64,000 bases of DNA, taken from positions 3,410,001-3,474,000 of the forward strand of contig NZ_SODV01000001.1 of NCBI RefSeq assembly GCF_004366355.1. Reading direction: 5' to 3'. Shown piece after piece: positions 17,428 to 27,400 of the stretch. A program made the position numbers and the translations under genes. How positions within the stretch are numbered: position 1 is the first letter of the stretch; every line of letters starts with the position of its first letter. A model generated the notes under the pieces. That model searched no databases, was not told the DNA's origin, and saw only the letters and a list, made by a program, of their open reading frames with translations. The DNA comes from Dinghuibacter silviterrae (lineage in GTDB: Bacteria; Bacteroidota; Bacteroidia; Chitinophagales; Chitinophagaceae).

Positions 17428-18507
17428 TCAGAATTGGTAGATCACCGCATTGATGTTCATCCCCGCGCCGACGGAGGCCATGACGACCTTGTCTCCCTTG
17501 TTGAGATCGTGGCCTTTCAAACGGCCTTTCTGGATAAGGTCGAGCAGGGTAGGGACGGTCGCTACCGAACTGTTGCCCAGCCAGGAGATCGTCATCGGCA
17601 TCAGGTCAGCGGGGCTTTTGTCAAGGCCATAGAGCTGGAAAAGCCGTTGCAGGATGGCCGCGTCCATTTTGTCGTTGGCCTGGTGGATGAGCACTTTTTT
17701 GATGTCCGCCAGGGCCACCTTGGCGGATTCAAGGGCAGCCTTGATCACCAGGGGGACGTGGGTGAGCGCGAACTCATAAAGCTTACGGCCGTTCATTTTG
17801 ATAAAGATTTCCCGGTTTTTTTCTGAAGGGTCGTAGGAAGGACCCATATTCAGAAGCTCCGCATAGTCCACCGCGTGGGTCTGGGTTTTGTGCGCGAGGA
17901 TGACGCCTTCCTCGCGGTCTTCGGTGCTTTCAATGACCGCCGCACCAGCGCCGTCGCTGTATAGCATGGTATCCCGGTCGTGCGGGTCGACGATACGCGA
18001 CAGCGTCTCCGTGCCGATCACCAGGCAACGCTTTGCCGCACCGGCGCGGATATAAAAGCTGGCCTGGATCACCCCTTCCACCCAGCCGGGGCAACCAAAA
18101 GCAATGTCGTAGGCCACGCAATCCGGGTTCCGGATCCCGAGCATCGCCTTGATCCGGGACGCCAGCGAGGGCACGAGGTCCACGCGGTTCGACCCGTATT
18201 GTACGTCCCCGAAGTTATGGGCAACGATGATATGGTCCAGGGTTTCTTTGTCGAGGCCGGAGCTGTCAAGCGCATCCTTGGCCGCCAGGTAGCCTATGGT
18301 GGAGGCCGTCTGGTCGGGGCGTACATAGCGCCTTTCCTCTATGCCCGTGATCTCCTTGAATTTCCGGATGATCGTGGCATTGTCCTTTCCAATAGCAGAG
18401 CCGTCTTTTTCAAAGAAGCGGTGGCTGAGAAAAGCATCGTTCTTGATCGTGGTCTCCGGGATATAGCTACCTGTAGCTATAAACGCGGCTTTTACTTCCT
18501 TCTTCAT
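17428..18507 (-). CDS. 3-oxoacyl-ACP synthase III family enzyme
   Basis: 359 residues, typical length for the KAS III (FabH) family. The catalytic triad is present: Cys139 in AFGCPGW, His275 in IHQAND, Asn312 in GNSSVAT. The N-terminal FIATGSYIPE and C-terminal GAGMNINAVIYQF are also typical. It would join an acyl-CoA starter to malonyl-ACP in fatty-acid or secondary-metabolite synthesis. No other fatty-acid gene is adjacent, so it may be a specialised starter enzyme rather than the housekeeping FabH. Confidence 0.9.
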   Translation of the reverse strand: MKKEVKAAFIATGSYIPETTIKNDAFLSHRFFEKDGSAIGKDNATIIRKFKEITGIEERRYVRPDQTASTIGYLAAKDALDSSGLDKETLDHIIVAHNFGDVQYGSNRVDLVPSLASRIKAMLGIRNPDCVAYDIAFGCPGWVEGVIQASFYIRAGAAKRCLVIGTETLSRIVDPHDRDTMLYSDGAGAAVIESTEDREEGVILAHKTQTHAVDYAELLNMGPSYDPSEKNREIFIKMNGRKLYEFALTHVPLVIKAALESAKVALADIKKVLIHQANDKMDAAILQRLFQLYGLDKSPADLMPMTISWLGNSSVATVPTLLDLIQKGRLKGHDLNKGDKVVMASVGAGMNINAVIYQF

Positions 18508-18537
18508 TCCAAGACAATAATAAAATAAAATCCCGAT

Positions 18538-19668
18538 TTATGGGAAGACTTCGAACAAAAAGAACTGGGTCTTCTGGAGGGGGTTAAAGTTGTTGTCGGC
18601 CACGAAAAGCAAAGTTTTGTGCCCGTTCTTCAACGTCGGACCGTACGTCACCCCCTCGATATTGTCTACATAGCGACCCAGTTTGTCCATGTTCAGCAAC
18701 AGCCGTGACTTCACAGGATTCTTTGGGGGCGTGGCTTGTAGCGAGTTTATGGTGCTCACGTCCGAGGCTTTGCTGACGTCCGCGATAAACACTTTGATGG
18801 TACAAGCCATATGTCCGGAGGAAAAGGAGCGCTCCAACAGCAAGAGTTTCCCGTCCCCCAGGGACATGATATCCGGGATGCCATTGATCATAAAAGCGCC
18901 CGCGGGCTGGGGCGGCCGGGCCACGGGACCTAGTTTCCAGGCGTACTGTTCTACCGGTTTTCGCGTTTTTAGGTCAAATTTGATGATCCTTGTCCAGGTC
19001 GTGGTGTCCTTTAGACCGGCCCTCGGCCCGTCCTGGTACAAGGGCTCCTCCACACTCACGTAGAGGCTTCGGCCCCCATCCGCAAACGCCACGCCTTCGA
19101 AAACGCCGTTCTGGCGCGGGCCTTCGGGCGTTTGGCGCATCTGCAACTGGTCCGGCAATTTCATCGTATCCACGTACTTCCCCCCTCGTGTGATCAGCGT
19201 CACCGCCGGGTCCTCCAACACGACCTTCCCCGGTGTCACGATCCGTTCCCCCTCGCTGCTCCATGCCATCCGGTCCAGGCGTGGGTTGTAGCGCAAGGCC
19301 TCCGGGTCCGGCGTGTGCGCGGGGTCCTGTTTGGCGTTGGGATACGGCTGACCGTTAGCCTGTAGAAAGGTCGTTACGTTGGTAAAGCGGATACCCAGGA
19401 TCCCCTTGTGCGAGATCGTGATGGCCGCCGTATAAAATCGCGCGGGATTGACGTCCGAGCGGTCGTCGCTGATCAGGTAATAGACCTTCCGGGCGGCGTC
19501 GTAGTCGATCCCCGACAGCCCGCCGATCGTCGTGCCGTGGAACGGCGCGTTATAGGGCACGTCGTATTCACCAAGAAAATGCAGGGAGTCGATCTGGGCT
19601 GCCGCGGTTTGTACCAGCAGGCAAAAGATGGGCAGGAGAAAACGCACAGGCTGAAGAATTTTGCCCAA
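18538..19668 (-). CDS. Esterase-like phytase-family protein
   Basis: 376 residues with a signal peptide (FLLPIFCLLVQTAAAQ). The body shows the beta-propeller-like phytase-like family features: TIGGLSGIDYDAARKVYYLISDD near the N-terminus, PDPEALRYNP, EGVAFADGGRSLYVSVEEP and NIEGVTYGP. Likely a secreted or periplasmic protein; whether it acts on phytate or other phosphoesters is unknown. It is 30 bases from the KAS III gene on the same strand. Confidence 0.85.
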   Translation of the reverse strand: MGKILQPVRFLLPIFCLLVQTAAAQIDSLHFLGEYDVPYNAPFHGTTIGGLSGIDYDAARKVYYLISDDRSDVNPARFYTAAITISHKGILGIRFTNVTTFLQANGQPYPNAKQDPAHTPDPEALRYNPRLDRMAWSSEGERIVTPGKVVLEDPAVTLITRGGKYVDTMKLPDQLQMRQTPEGPRQNGVFEGVAFADGGRSLYVSVEEPLYQDGPRAGLKDTTTWTRIIKFDLKTRKPVEQYAWKLGPVARPPQPAGAFMINGIPDIMSLGDGKLLLLERSFSSGHMACTIKVFIADVSKASDVSTINSLQATPPKNPVKSRLLLNMDKLGRYVDNIEGVTYGPTLKNGHKTLLFVADNNFNPLQKTQFFLFEVFP

Positions 19669-19686
19669 GGTACAAATTCGCCGCTT

Positions 19687-21249
19687 TTATGCGCTTGCCT
19701 CGCGCACCAATTTCCCCAGCGTCTTCAGCGCCTTGTCGATCGCCGGCGTAAACGGCTGCCCGAAAGAAATCCGCATACAATGTTCGTAGCGCACGTCCAC
19801 GCTAAACAACTGCCCCGGGAAAAAGCTGATCTTCTCGCCGATTGCCGCCTGGTACAACGCCAGCGACCGCACCGACCGGTTCATTTCCACCCACAACACA
19901 TAGCCCCCCTTCGGTTGCGTGACCTTCGTATCCGGCGGAAAGTAACGCGCGATCGCTTCGATATAGGCCAGGCTCTGGGTGTGGAGCGCTTTCCTGAGCT
20001 GCCGCATGTGCAGGTCAAAACGGTTGTGCGCAAAAAACTGCCCGATCGCCGCATGCGTCAGGTGCGTCGACGACAGCGAATGGATGCGTTTCAGCTCCAA
20101 CACCCTTTGCAGGTGCCGCCCCGGGATACACCAGCCCACCCGGTAGCCCGGCGCCAGCGACTTCGAGACCGAGGAACAAAGAAGGACGTTCCCCGTCTTG
20201 TCCATGCTTTTGCATGTCCTTGGGCGCGATTCGCCGAAATAAAGGTCTCCATATATATCGTCCTCGATCAGGGGGATATTCTTTTCTGCCAGCAGGTTTA
20301 CCAGTTGCGCCTTTCTTTCGTCCGGCATACACGAGCCCAGCGGGTTGCTGAAGTTTGTCACAAAAAGACACGCCTTGATGCTCGTCCGTTTCATCGCCTG
20401 CGCCAGCCAGTCAATATCCACGCCCGTTTCCGGGTCCACCGGCACCTCCAGGATCTTCAGCCCCAGGCCCTGCACGGCCCGTATCAAGCCAAAAAAAGTA
20501 GGTGTCTCGACCGCCACCGTGTCCCCCGGCTGGGTCACCGCTTTTAAGGCAAACGTCACCGCCTCCATACAGCCCTGCGTGGTGACGATGTCCTCCTCCG
20601 TGAGTGTGCCGCCCCAGCTAAACGCGTGCAACGCCAGTTGCCGCCTCAGCACCGCATCTCCCTGGGCGCTCGCATAACCCATGCACCCGTCCGGATGGTT
20701 GCGCACCGTCTCCATCAGTGTTTTTTGAAGCCTTGCCCGAGGCAAGAGGTTTATCGATGGCGCCGCCATGGAGAAACGGATGATGGTTTCGTCGGAGAGG
20801 TCGGTGTAGACGCGATGGAGGATGGCGTCGGTCGGGTTTCCCGGGGCGGCTGGCTCGCCGGTGGCCCCGGGAAACCCTGGCTCCCCTTGCCCGCCTTTTT
20901 TGCCTTGTTCACCTTGTTCACCTTGTTCGCCTTGTTCGCCTTGCTTGTCTTGCTTGTCTTGCTTGTCTTGCGCCAGTGGCCATGGCGGCCATTGCGTTTG
21001 TTGCGGTGCCTGCGGTGTTTGCGGCAGTTGCCGCGGCGTGTAGCGCACATAGTAACCCGACTTCGTGCGCGCCTCGATCAGGCCCTTCTGCTCCAGCTCG
21101 CTATACGCCTTAAAGGCCGTGCTCAGGCTGATGCCCTGCTCTTCGCTCAGCCCCCGCACCGAGACCAGCTTGTCCCCCGTTTTGAGGACCCCCTTGCGGA
21201 TCAGCTTTTCCAGCCTGCCCGCCACTTGTTCGTATAAAAAAGTTTCCAT
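19687..21249 (-). CDS. MocR-type regulator (GntR-HTH plus aminotransferase domain)
   Basis: 520 residues. Residues 1-70 are a GntR winged helix ([33 protein letters not shown] split across the HTH and wing). Residues about 145-515 are a fold-type I aminotransferase with the PLP lysine in [14 protein letters not shown] and [11 protein letters not shown]. MocR proteins sense PLP or amino compounds and regulate neighbouring genes, probably the divergent phzF here. The interdomain linker contains an unusual insert (residues about 93-139): DKQ three times, GEQ four times, then collagen-like G-x-P triplets. Confidence 0.92.
   Translation of the reverse strand: METFLYEQVAGRLEKLIRKGVLKTGDKLVSVRGLSEEQGISLSTAFKAYSELEQKGLIEARTKSGYYVRYTPRQLPQTPQAPQQTQWPPWPLAQDKQDKQDKQGEQGEQGEQGEQGKKGGQGEPGFPGATGEPAAPGNPTDAILHRVYTDLSDETIIRFSMAAPSINLLPRARLQKTLMETVRNHPDGCMGYASAQGDAVLRRQLALHAFSWGGTLTEEDIVTTQGCMEAVTFALKAVTQPGDTVAVETPTFFGLIRAVQGLGLKILEVPVDPETGVDIDWLAQAMKRTSIKACLFVTNFSNPLGSCMPDERKAQLVNLLAEKNIPLIEDDIYGDLYFGESRPRTCKSMDKTGNVLLCSSVSKSLAPGYRVGWCIPGRHLQRVLELKRIHSLSSTHLTHAAIGQFFAHNRFDLHMRQLRKALHTQSLAYIEAIARYFPPDTKVTQPKGGYVLWVEMNRSVRSLALYQAAIGEKISFFPGQLFSVDVRYEHCMRISFGQPFTPAIDKALKTLGKLVREASA
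20833..20973. repeat. 9-bp triplet repeats (DKQ and GEQ) in the MocR linker
   Basis: Tandem 9-base units (ttgcttgtc and ttcaccttg/ttcgccttg on the plus strand) at about 20905-20968, continuing into collagen-like coding sequence. All periods are multiples of 3. Confidence 0.85.
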
Positions 21250-21303
21250 CTGTTATGCTCAAAATTACGAATTGTGCATCTGTTTTTTTTGGAAAAAGTG
21301 GCG

Positions 21304-21311
21304 GAGTTTTG
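21304..21311 (+). promoter_or_regulatory. -7-type box before the PhzF gene
   Basis: GAGTTTTG ends 4 bases before the ATG at 21316. It resembles the other close-set boxes in this window. Confidence 0.35.
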
Positions 21312-21315
21312 TGTG

Positions 21316-22248
21316 ATGAATCTTTCTTTCTTTCAAGTCGATGCGTTTACCGGCGTTGCGGGGCGGGGGAACCCGGCGGGGGTGTATCTCCTGCCGGAGG
21401 GGCCGTTGCCGGGGCTTGGCGGCGCTGCCGTCGCTATGGACGCCGCCGCGGGCTCCGCTTGGGGCGCCGCCGCCACGGGTTCCGCTTTGGGCGCCGTCGC
21501 CGCTCCTGACGCCACTTCCGCCGTGCCCTTCTCCGAAGACGACTACTTCCAGCTCCTCGCCGTCGAGCGCCGTCTCCCCGAAACGGGCTTTGTCCGCCCA
21601 AGGCCCGAAGGCTACGCCCTTCGCTGGTTTACGCCAAAGACGGAGCTCCCCCTCTGCGGCCACGGCACCCTTGCCGCCGCCCACATCCTCTGGGAGCAAG
21701 GCCACCTCGGCGCCGACGAGCCCGCGCGCTTTTACACCGCCTCCGGCCTCCTCACCGTCCGCCGTCTCGAAGACGGCTGGATCGAAATGGACTTCCCCGC
21801 GTTTACGCTAAAGCCCGCGAGCCTGCCGGCGTCCGTGCTCTATCCCTTGGAGCCTCGCGAGGTCTGGTTTGCCGGTGACCGCTATCTTGCCGTCCTCGGC
21901 TCCGAAGCGGAGGTGCGTGGGTTCGAGCCGGATGCCGGGCGGTTGAGGGAGCACCGGGTCGTGATTACGGCGGCGGCGGCGCCCGCGAATGCTTCCGCCG
22001 CGGCCGCGCCCGGCGCGGTCGGCCCCGCCTACGACTTCGTCTCCCGCTACTTCGCCGCCCCCGTCGGCGTGGACGAAGACCCCGTCACCGGCTCCGCCCA
22101 TTGTGCGCTCGCGCCCTACTGGGCCAAACGCCTTGGCAAAACTTCTTTCCTTGCTTACCAGGCCTCTGCCCGGGGCGGCTTTTTGAAGGTCCGCCTCGAC
22201 GGCGACCGCGTGCGGATCGCCGGGCAAGCCATTACCGTAAAGCCATGA
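21316..22248 (+). CDS. PhzF-family isomerase-like enzyme
   Basis: 310 residues from ATG 21316 (MNLSFFQVDAFT). PhzF hallmarks: GNPAGVYLL, the catalytic Glu in LPETGFV, LRWFTPKTELPLCGHGTLAAA, and the GVDEDPVTGSAHCALAPYW segment. Members isomerise small acids or amino-acid-derived compounds; the substrate here is unknown. Two Ala-rich inserts interrupt the fold: residues about 36-70 (after LPGLG) and a second at 21967-22019 (VVITAAAAPANASA). The next gene, a PLP decarboxylase, overlaps by 4 bases, and a MocR regulator diverges from it. Confidence 0.88.
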   Translation: MNLSFFQVDAFTGVAGRGNPAGVYLLPEGPLPGLGGAAVAMDAAAGSAWGAAATGSALGAVAAPDATSAVPFSEDDYFQLLAVERRLPETGFVRPRPEGYALRWFTPKTELPLCGHGTLAAAHILWEQGHLGADEPARFYTASGLLTVRRLEDGWIEMDFPAFTLKPASLPASVLYPLEPREVWFAGDRYLAVLGSEAEVRGFEPDAGRLREHRVVITAAAAPANASAAAAPGAVGPAYDFVSRYFAAPVGVDEDPVTGSAHCALAPYWAKRLGKTSFLAYQASARGGFLKVRLDGDRVRIAGQAITVKP

Positions 22249-23699
22249 ACGACGATAAGACCCTTGACCCACACGATTGGGAACAAGCCCGCGCCCTCGG
22301 CCACCGGGTGGTAGACGATGCCATCGACTATCTCCGGTCGGTCCGGGAGCGCCCGGTCTGGACGCCGATTCCCGGCGATATTAAAGAGACCTATAGCGAA
22401 GCCCTGCCCTGGGAACCCACGCCCGTCGACGCCGTGTACGAGACCTTCCTCCGTACCGTCTTCCCCTATACCACCGGGAATATTCACCCCCGCTTTTTTT
22501 CGTGGGTCCATGGCACCGGCACCTTTACCGGCGCCCTCGCCGATTTTATGGCCGCCGTCATGAACCCGAACTGTGCCATCGGCGAGCACAGCCCTATGTA
22601 CATTGACCAACAGGTCTTGGGTTGGTGCAAGGAAATGATGGGCTTCACCCCCGATGCCGGGGGGCTGCTTGTGAGCGGGGGATCGGTGGCGAACCTTACC
22701 GCGCTTGCGGTGGCGCGGGAGTGGGCTATCGAGCGCTACGCGGCAGCGGGCGCCGCGGCCAACGCGCCGGGCGCCGCAACTGGCGCCACGCGCCCCCTCA
22801 TCGCCTACGGCAGCACCGAAACCCACCAATGCGTCAGCAAAGCCCTCCGCCTTCTCGGCCTGCCGGAGCTGTGCGCGCTTCCCGCCGACGAACACTTCCG
22901 GCTGCCGCCGGCGATCCTGCGGGCGCGCATTCGCGAAGACCGCGCGGCCGGAAAGCTGCCGTTTTGCATCGTCGCGACGGCGGGCACCGTCAACACGGGT
23001 GCCGTCGATCCGTTGGAAGAACTGCGGGACATCGCCTGGGAAGAAGGCCTTTGGCTCCACATCGACGGGGCCTTTGGGGCGCTAGCGCGGCTGTCGCCTA
23101 CCCATGCGGACGAGCTGGAGGCGATCGGGCGTGCGGACAGCCTGGCCTTCGACCTCCACAAATGGATGTACATGCCGTATGAGGTCGGTTGCGTGCTGAT
23201 CCGCGACCTGGCCCTGCAACGACGGACCTTTGCCGCGTCTGCCCATTACCTGCTGACCCACGACCGGGGGCTCGCATCCGGGCCCGACGCGGCCTCCAAC
23301 CGGGGCATCGAATTGTCCAGGGGGTTTAAGGCGCTGAAGGTGTGGATGTCGATCAAAGAACACGGCATCAAAAAGTACGCGTCGATGATCGGGCAGAACA
23401 TCGCGCAGGCCGCTTACCTTGGCCGGTTGATCGCCGCGCACCCGGACCTGGAGCTGGCGGCGCCGGTGACGATGAACGTGGTTTGTTTCCGCTACAGGGA
23501 CGTAGACGTCGACAACAAGGAGCTGCTGATGCGGCTCCATGAGAGTGGGGTAGCGGCGCCCTCCTATACGCTGATCCACGGGCGCTACGCGTTGCGCGTA
23601 GCGATTACCAACCACCGGACGCGGATGGAGGATATGGAGGTCATGGTGGCGAAGGTAAGGGAGATCGGGGCGCAGCTCGCGGCGGCAAGGAAGTGCTAA
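22245..23699 (+). CDS. PLP-dependent group II decarboxylase
   Basis: 484 residues from the ATG at 22245, which overlaps the PhzF stop (ATGA). Aromatic/glutamate-type decarboxylase motifs: NIHPRFFSWVHGTGTF, ANLTALAVAREW, ATAGTVNTGAVDP, HIDGAFGA, and the PLP lysine in FDLHKWMYMPYEVGC. It probably decarboxylates an aromatic or other amino acid. A short Ala-rich insert lies at about 22740-22795 (after ERYAAAG). Coupled translation with PhzF suggests they act on the same pathway, unknown. Confidence 0.9.
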   Translation: MNDDKTLDPHDWEQARALGHRVVDDAIDYLRSVRERPVWTPIPGDIKETYSEALPWEPTPVDAVYETFLRTVFPYTTGNIHPRFFSWVHGTGTFTGALADFMAAVMNPNCAIGEHSPMYIDQQVLGWCKEMMGFTPDAGGLLVSGGSVANLTALAVAREWAIERYAAAGAAANAPGAATGATRPLIAYGSTETHQCVSKALRLLGLPELCALPADEHFRLPPAILRARIREDRAAGKLPFCIVATAGTVNTGAVDPLEELRDIAWEEGLWLHIDGAFGALARLSPTHADELEAIGRADSLAFDLHKWMYMPYEVGCVLIRDLALQRRTFAASAHYLLTHDRGLASGPDAASNRGIELSRGFKALKVWMSIKEHGIKKYASMIGQNIAQAAYLGRLIAAHPDLELAAPVTMNVVCFRYRDVDVDNKELLMRLHESGVAAPSYTLIHGRYALRVAITNHRTRMEDMEVMVAKVREIGAQLAAARKC

Positions 23700-23711
23700 T
23701 TCTTCCCCTTT

Positions 23712-23772
23712 ATTGGCGTCAAGGTATAGCTTGACAAATGCGCATAAAGTCAAGGTATACCTTGACGCCAAT
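23712..23772. promoter_or_regulatory. Nested inverted repeat, two GTCAAGG...CCTTGAC palindromes
   Basis: Exact 17-base outer arms lie at 23712-23728 and 23756-23772. Inside are two 18-base palindromes: GTCAAGGTATAGCTTGAC (23718-23735, one mismatch pair) and GTCAAGGTATACCTTGAC (23749-23766, perfect), centres 31 bases apart, close to three helical turns. It lies between the decarboxylase stop and the next gene. Twin operators for a dimeric repressor, or a structured terminator-like hairpin, are both possible. Confidence 0.75.
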
Positions 23773-23812
23773 TTAAGGCGACTATTGCAATGGTTTATTT
23801 GTAGATTATGTG

Positions 23813-24307
23813 ATGAAACCCCTCCTCCTTGCCCTCCTGGCCACGATTGCCCTGGACGCTTCCAGCGCCCAGCAGAAACCCAAAGGTGTTTACTCCGGTC
23901 TGATCCGGATGTGCGCAAAGAACCCCGACGGTAGCACGTATTGTTATGGTGACCCGGCCCGCCCGGAAGAGAAATGGTACCACCTGACCTATATCAAGTT
24001 CAAAGGCGACAGTGTATATATAGACCAGGAACCGGTTTATTTCCGTCATGGGGATACGGTCTTTTCGGCCTCGGATGGCGGATTTTATGGATATAAGGGG
24101 ACGTTCGTCCTGAAGGGGCAGCAGATGCTATTTCACCTCAGTCTCGCGTGGACGGATTATACGAATCTCCATCCAAAGGATCCTTTCCTGGACCCCGTAA
24201 AATTTAACGGACTACTGACGTCTAAGGGGCTCGCCATCCGGGGACGCTTTTTCCGACGAACGACCGATAGGAAGCTGGAGAGCGAGTACCGGCACACATT
24301 TTATTAG
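23813..24307 (+). CDS. Secreted protein of unknown function
   Basis: About 164 residues from ATG 23813 (a GTG at 23810 would add one residue). Signal peptide-like start (LLLALLATIALDASSA). The body is rich in aromatic and Gly residues (GFYGYKGTFVLKGQQMLFHL) and has one CAKNPDGSTYCYG loop that may be disulfide-bonded. No family recognised. It directly follows the twin palindrome, so it may be the regulated gene. Confidence 0.65.
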   Translation: MKPLLLALLATIALDASSAQQKPKGVYSGLIRMCAKNPDGSTYCYGDPARPEEKWYHLTYIKFKGDSVYIDQEPVYFRHGDTVFSASDGGFYGYKGTFVLKGQQMLFHLSLAWTDYTNLHPKDPFLDPVKFNGLLTSKGLAIRGRFFRRTTDRKLESEYRHTFY

Positions 24308-24454
24308 GCGCGGGGACTGCGCAAACGGGTGCGCGCGCTCACCCGGGAGGTGCGCGCGCCCGCGCGTAGTATACGAATTTATTACTCTACTAAATCTATA
24401 GACAATTAAAATTTTAACCGGATATTTGCAGAAGAAAATGCAAAAGATCCAGAG
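24308..24454. other. Intergenic region before susC
   Basis: The first 60 bases are very GC-rich and can fold (gtgcgcgcgc/cgcgcgcc). Further on the sequence is AT-rich, with a TATTTG box at about 24423 before a short ATG-stop and the susC start. Confidence 0.5.
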
Positions 24455-27400
24455 ATGAGTAGAATTTTATCACTAATCACCGTGACGCTGCTGCTGGCCC
24501 TGGGGGCAAAAGCGCAGGAGCGGGGCACGGTCAAAGACCAGAACGGCGAACCCATTGCGGGCGCCTCGATCCAAATCAAGGGCAAAAACACGGGCACTAC
24601 GGCGGACGCCACGGGTGCCTTTTCCATTCACGTCAAAAAGGGGGACAAACTAATAGTCTCAGCGGTGGGCTACACGCCACAGCAGGTAAACCCGGAAAAC
24701 GGCCTGAACATTACCCTGGAGCGCGCCGCAGGCAAATTGGACGAACTCCTGATCACCACAGCCCTGGGCATAAAGCGGACGCGGAACTCGCTGCCGTATG
24801 CGACCCAGCAGGTGTCGGGGGACGACCTGAACAAAACCCTGAACACGGACTTTGTCAACAACCTGAGCGGGAAAGTGGCGGGGTTGCAGGTGACGTCGAG
24901 CAACATCACGGGAGGATCGAACAATGTGATCCTGAGGGGGATGAAGTCGCTGACGCAGTCGAACCAGGCGTTGTTTGTGGTGGACGGGGTGCCGTATGAC
25001 AATACGAACCAGAGCCAGAACCTGTATGACCTGGGGAACGCGGCTTCGGACATCAACCCGGAGGACATCGAGTCGGTGAGCGTCCTGAAGGGGGCGGCGG
25101 CGAGTGCGCTGTATGGGTCGCGGGCGTCGAACGGGGTGATCCTGATCACGACCAAAAAGAACAACCGGAAATACAAGGGGCTTGGGATCACCTTAACAAG
25201 CGGTGTGACCGTGGGGTCACCGGACAAAAGCACGCTGCCGACCTACCAGACGCAGTATGGGGAGGGGTATGGCTCGCAGGGGTATAACGCGGCTTACCCG
25301 AACCAAAGCGGCTTTTTTTACTACGAGCCGGTGTTCAACAGCAACGGGCAACCGGTCAACATCGTCCAGACGGACGTGGACGCGGCGACGGGGCCGGCGT
25401 ATGACCCCAATACAAACGTGTATACGTGGCAGTCGTTTGTACCAGGTGACCCGAATTATGGGAAGGCGACGCCCTGGCAACCGGCGGCGCACCATAACCC
25501 GGTGGATTTCTTCCAGACGCCGGTGACGACGAGCACGAGTTTGTTTGCGGACCAGGCGGACGAAAAAGGTGGTCTTAGGGTGGGGTTGACCCGGAGCGAG
25601 GACAAGGGGTTGTTGCCCAACAATGACGTGACAAAGACGTTGATTACCCTAAACACGACGCGGAACCTTACGGACGAAGTAAGTATAGGCGGCGACCTGA
25701 ATTACTCGGATGTGAACGGCCTGGGCCGTGCGGGGTACGGGTATACGTCGAGCGAAAACCCGATGATGGACTTTCGCGAATGGTGGCCGACGAACGTGGA
25801 CCTGAAGGCGCAAAAGGCGGACTACTTCCGGAACCGGACGAACGCGAGCTGGAACTGGCTGGGGGGATACCTGACCCCGGGGCAGAACATACCGGCGTAC
25901 CACAACAACATTTACTGGAACCGGTACGAGAACTTTGAGAACGACGAGCGGCAGCGCTACTTTGGGAACATACACCTGAATTACAAGATCACGGACTACC
26001 TGAGCTTAACAACAAGGGTATCCCTGGATGACTATACGCAATCGGTGGAATACCGGACGGCCAAAGGGAGTGTGCATACGTCGAGCTATACGCGCTATGA
26101 TGCGAAATTCGGGGAAACGAACTATGACCTGCTGCTGAACTTCAATAAAGACCTATACAAAAATCTAAATCTGAAAGCCCTGCTGGGCGGCAACGTCCGC
26201 CAGGACAACAACACTTCCGAGACACAGGCGACGAACGGCGGCCTGGTGGTGCCGGACGTGTATGCACTGGCGAACTCGGTGAACACCCCGCTGGCACCGA
26301 CCGAATACGTGTCGACCAAAGAGGTGGACGGGATTTTTGTAGGGGCCACGCTGAGCTATAAGGAAACGGTGACGCTGGACGCCACGCTGAGGAGGGACCG
26401 GTCGTCAACGCTTCCCGAGGCGCACAATACGTATTATTATCCTTCGGTATCGGGGAACGTGGTGTTTTCCAAATGGATCCACAACGCCCCCTGGCTGACC
26501 TACGGGAAACTCCGGGCCAACTACGCGGAGGTCGGCGGCGACGCCCCGGTCTTTAGTGTGACCAATACCTACCAGTATGTCAACCCCTTTCATGGGCAGC
26601 CGTTGTCATCGGCAGCGGTGGTGAACAACAACGCCAACCTGCTCCCGGAGAAAAACCGGTCCTACGAGTTTGGCCTGGAAGCGGAATTCCTGCACGGTCG
26701 CATTGGTTTTGACCTGACGTATTACCACGCGTTGCAGATCGACCAGATCATGCCCATTACCACGTCGAGTGCGAGCGGGTATAATACCTATTATGTGAAC
26801 GGGGGGAGCGTCCAAAACCAGGGTGTGGAGCTGAGCGCGAATGCGACACCGGTACGCACAAAAGACTTCAGTTGGAGAATCAACCTGAACTGGAGTATGA
26901 ACCGGAACAAGGTCCTGAGCTTATATGGCGGTCAGCCGTCTTATGTGATCGGCAACTACGGTTTCAACACTCAGCTTGTGGCCGAAGCGGGCAAGCCCTA
27001 CGGCGTGATCAGAGGCTCTGATTATACTTACAAAAACGGGCAGCGCATTACCGATCCGACAACGGGCGAGTACGTCCTGAATGGCAATGCTCTTTCGGAT
27101 ATAGGCAACATCAATCCGGATTGGATCGGTGGGATCGGCAACACTTTTTCTTACAAAAATGTATCCCTTAGCTTCCTGGTGGACGTGTCCAAAGGAGGCC
27201 AGCTGTATTCCCTGGACATGGACTTTGGGGACTATTCCGGACTGTACCCGGAAACGGCTGGGCTGAACGACCGGGGCAAACCGGTCCGCGCCCCGCTCTC
27301 GCAGGGTGGGGGGATCATCCTGCCGGGGGTGACGCCGGACGGGAAGGCGAACACGATCCACGTCGATGCCTCGGACATCAACCAGGGGAATTTTCCTTTC

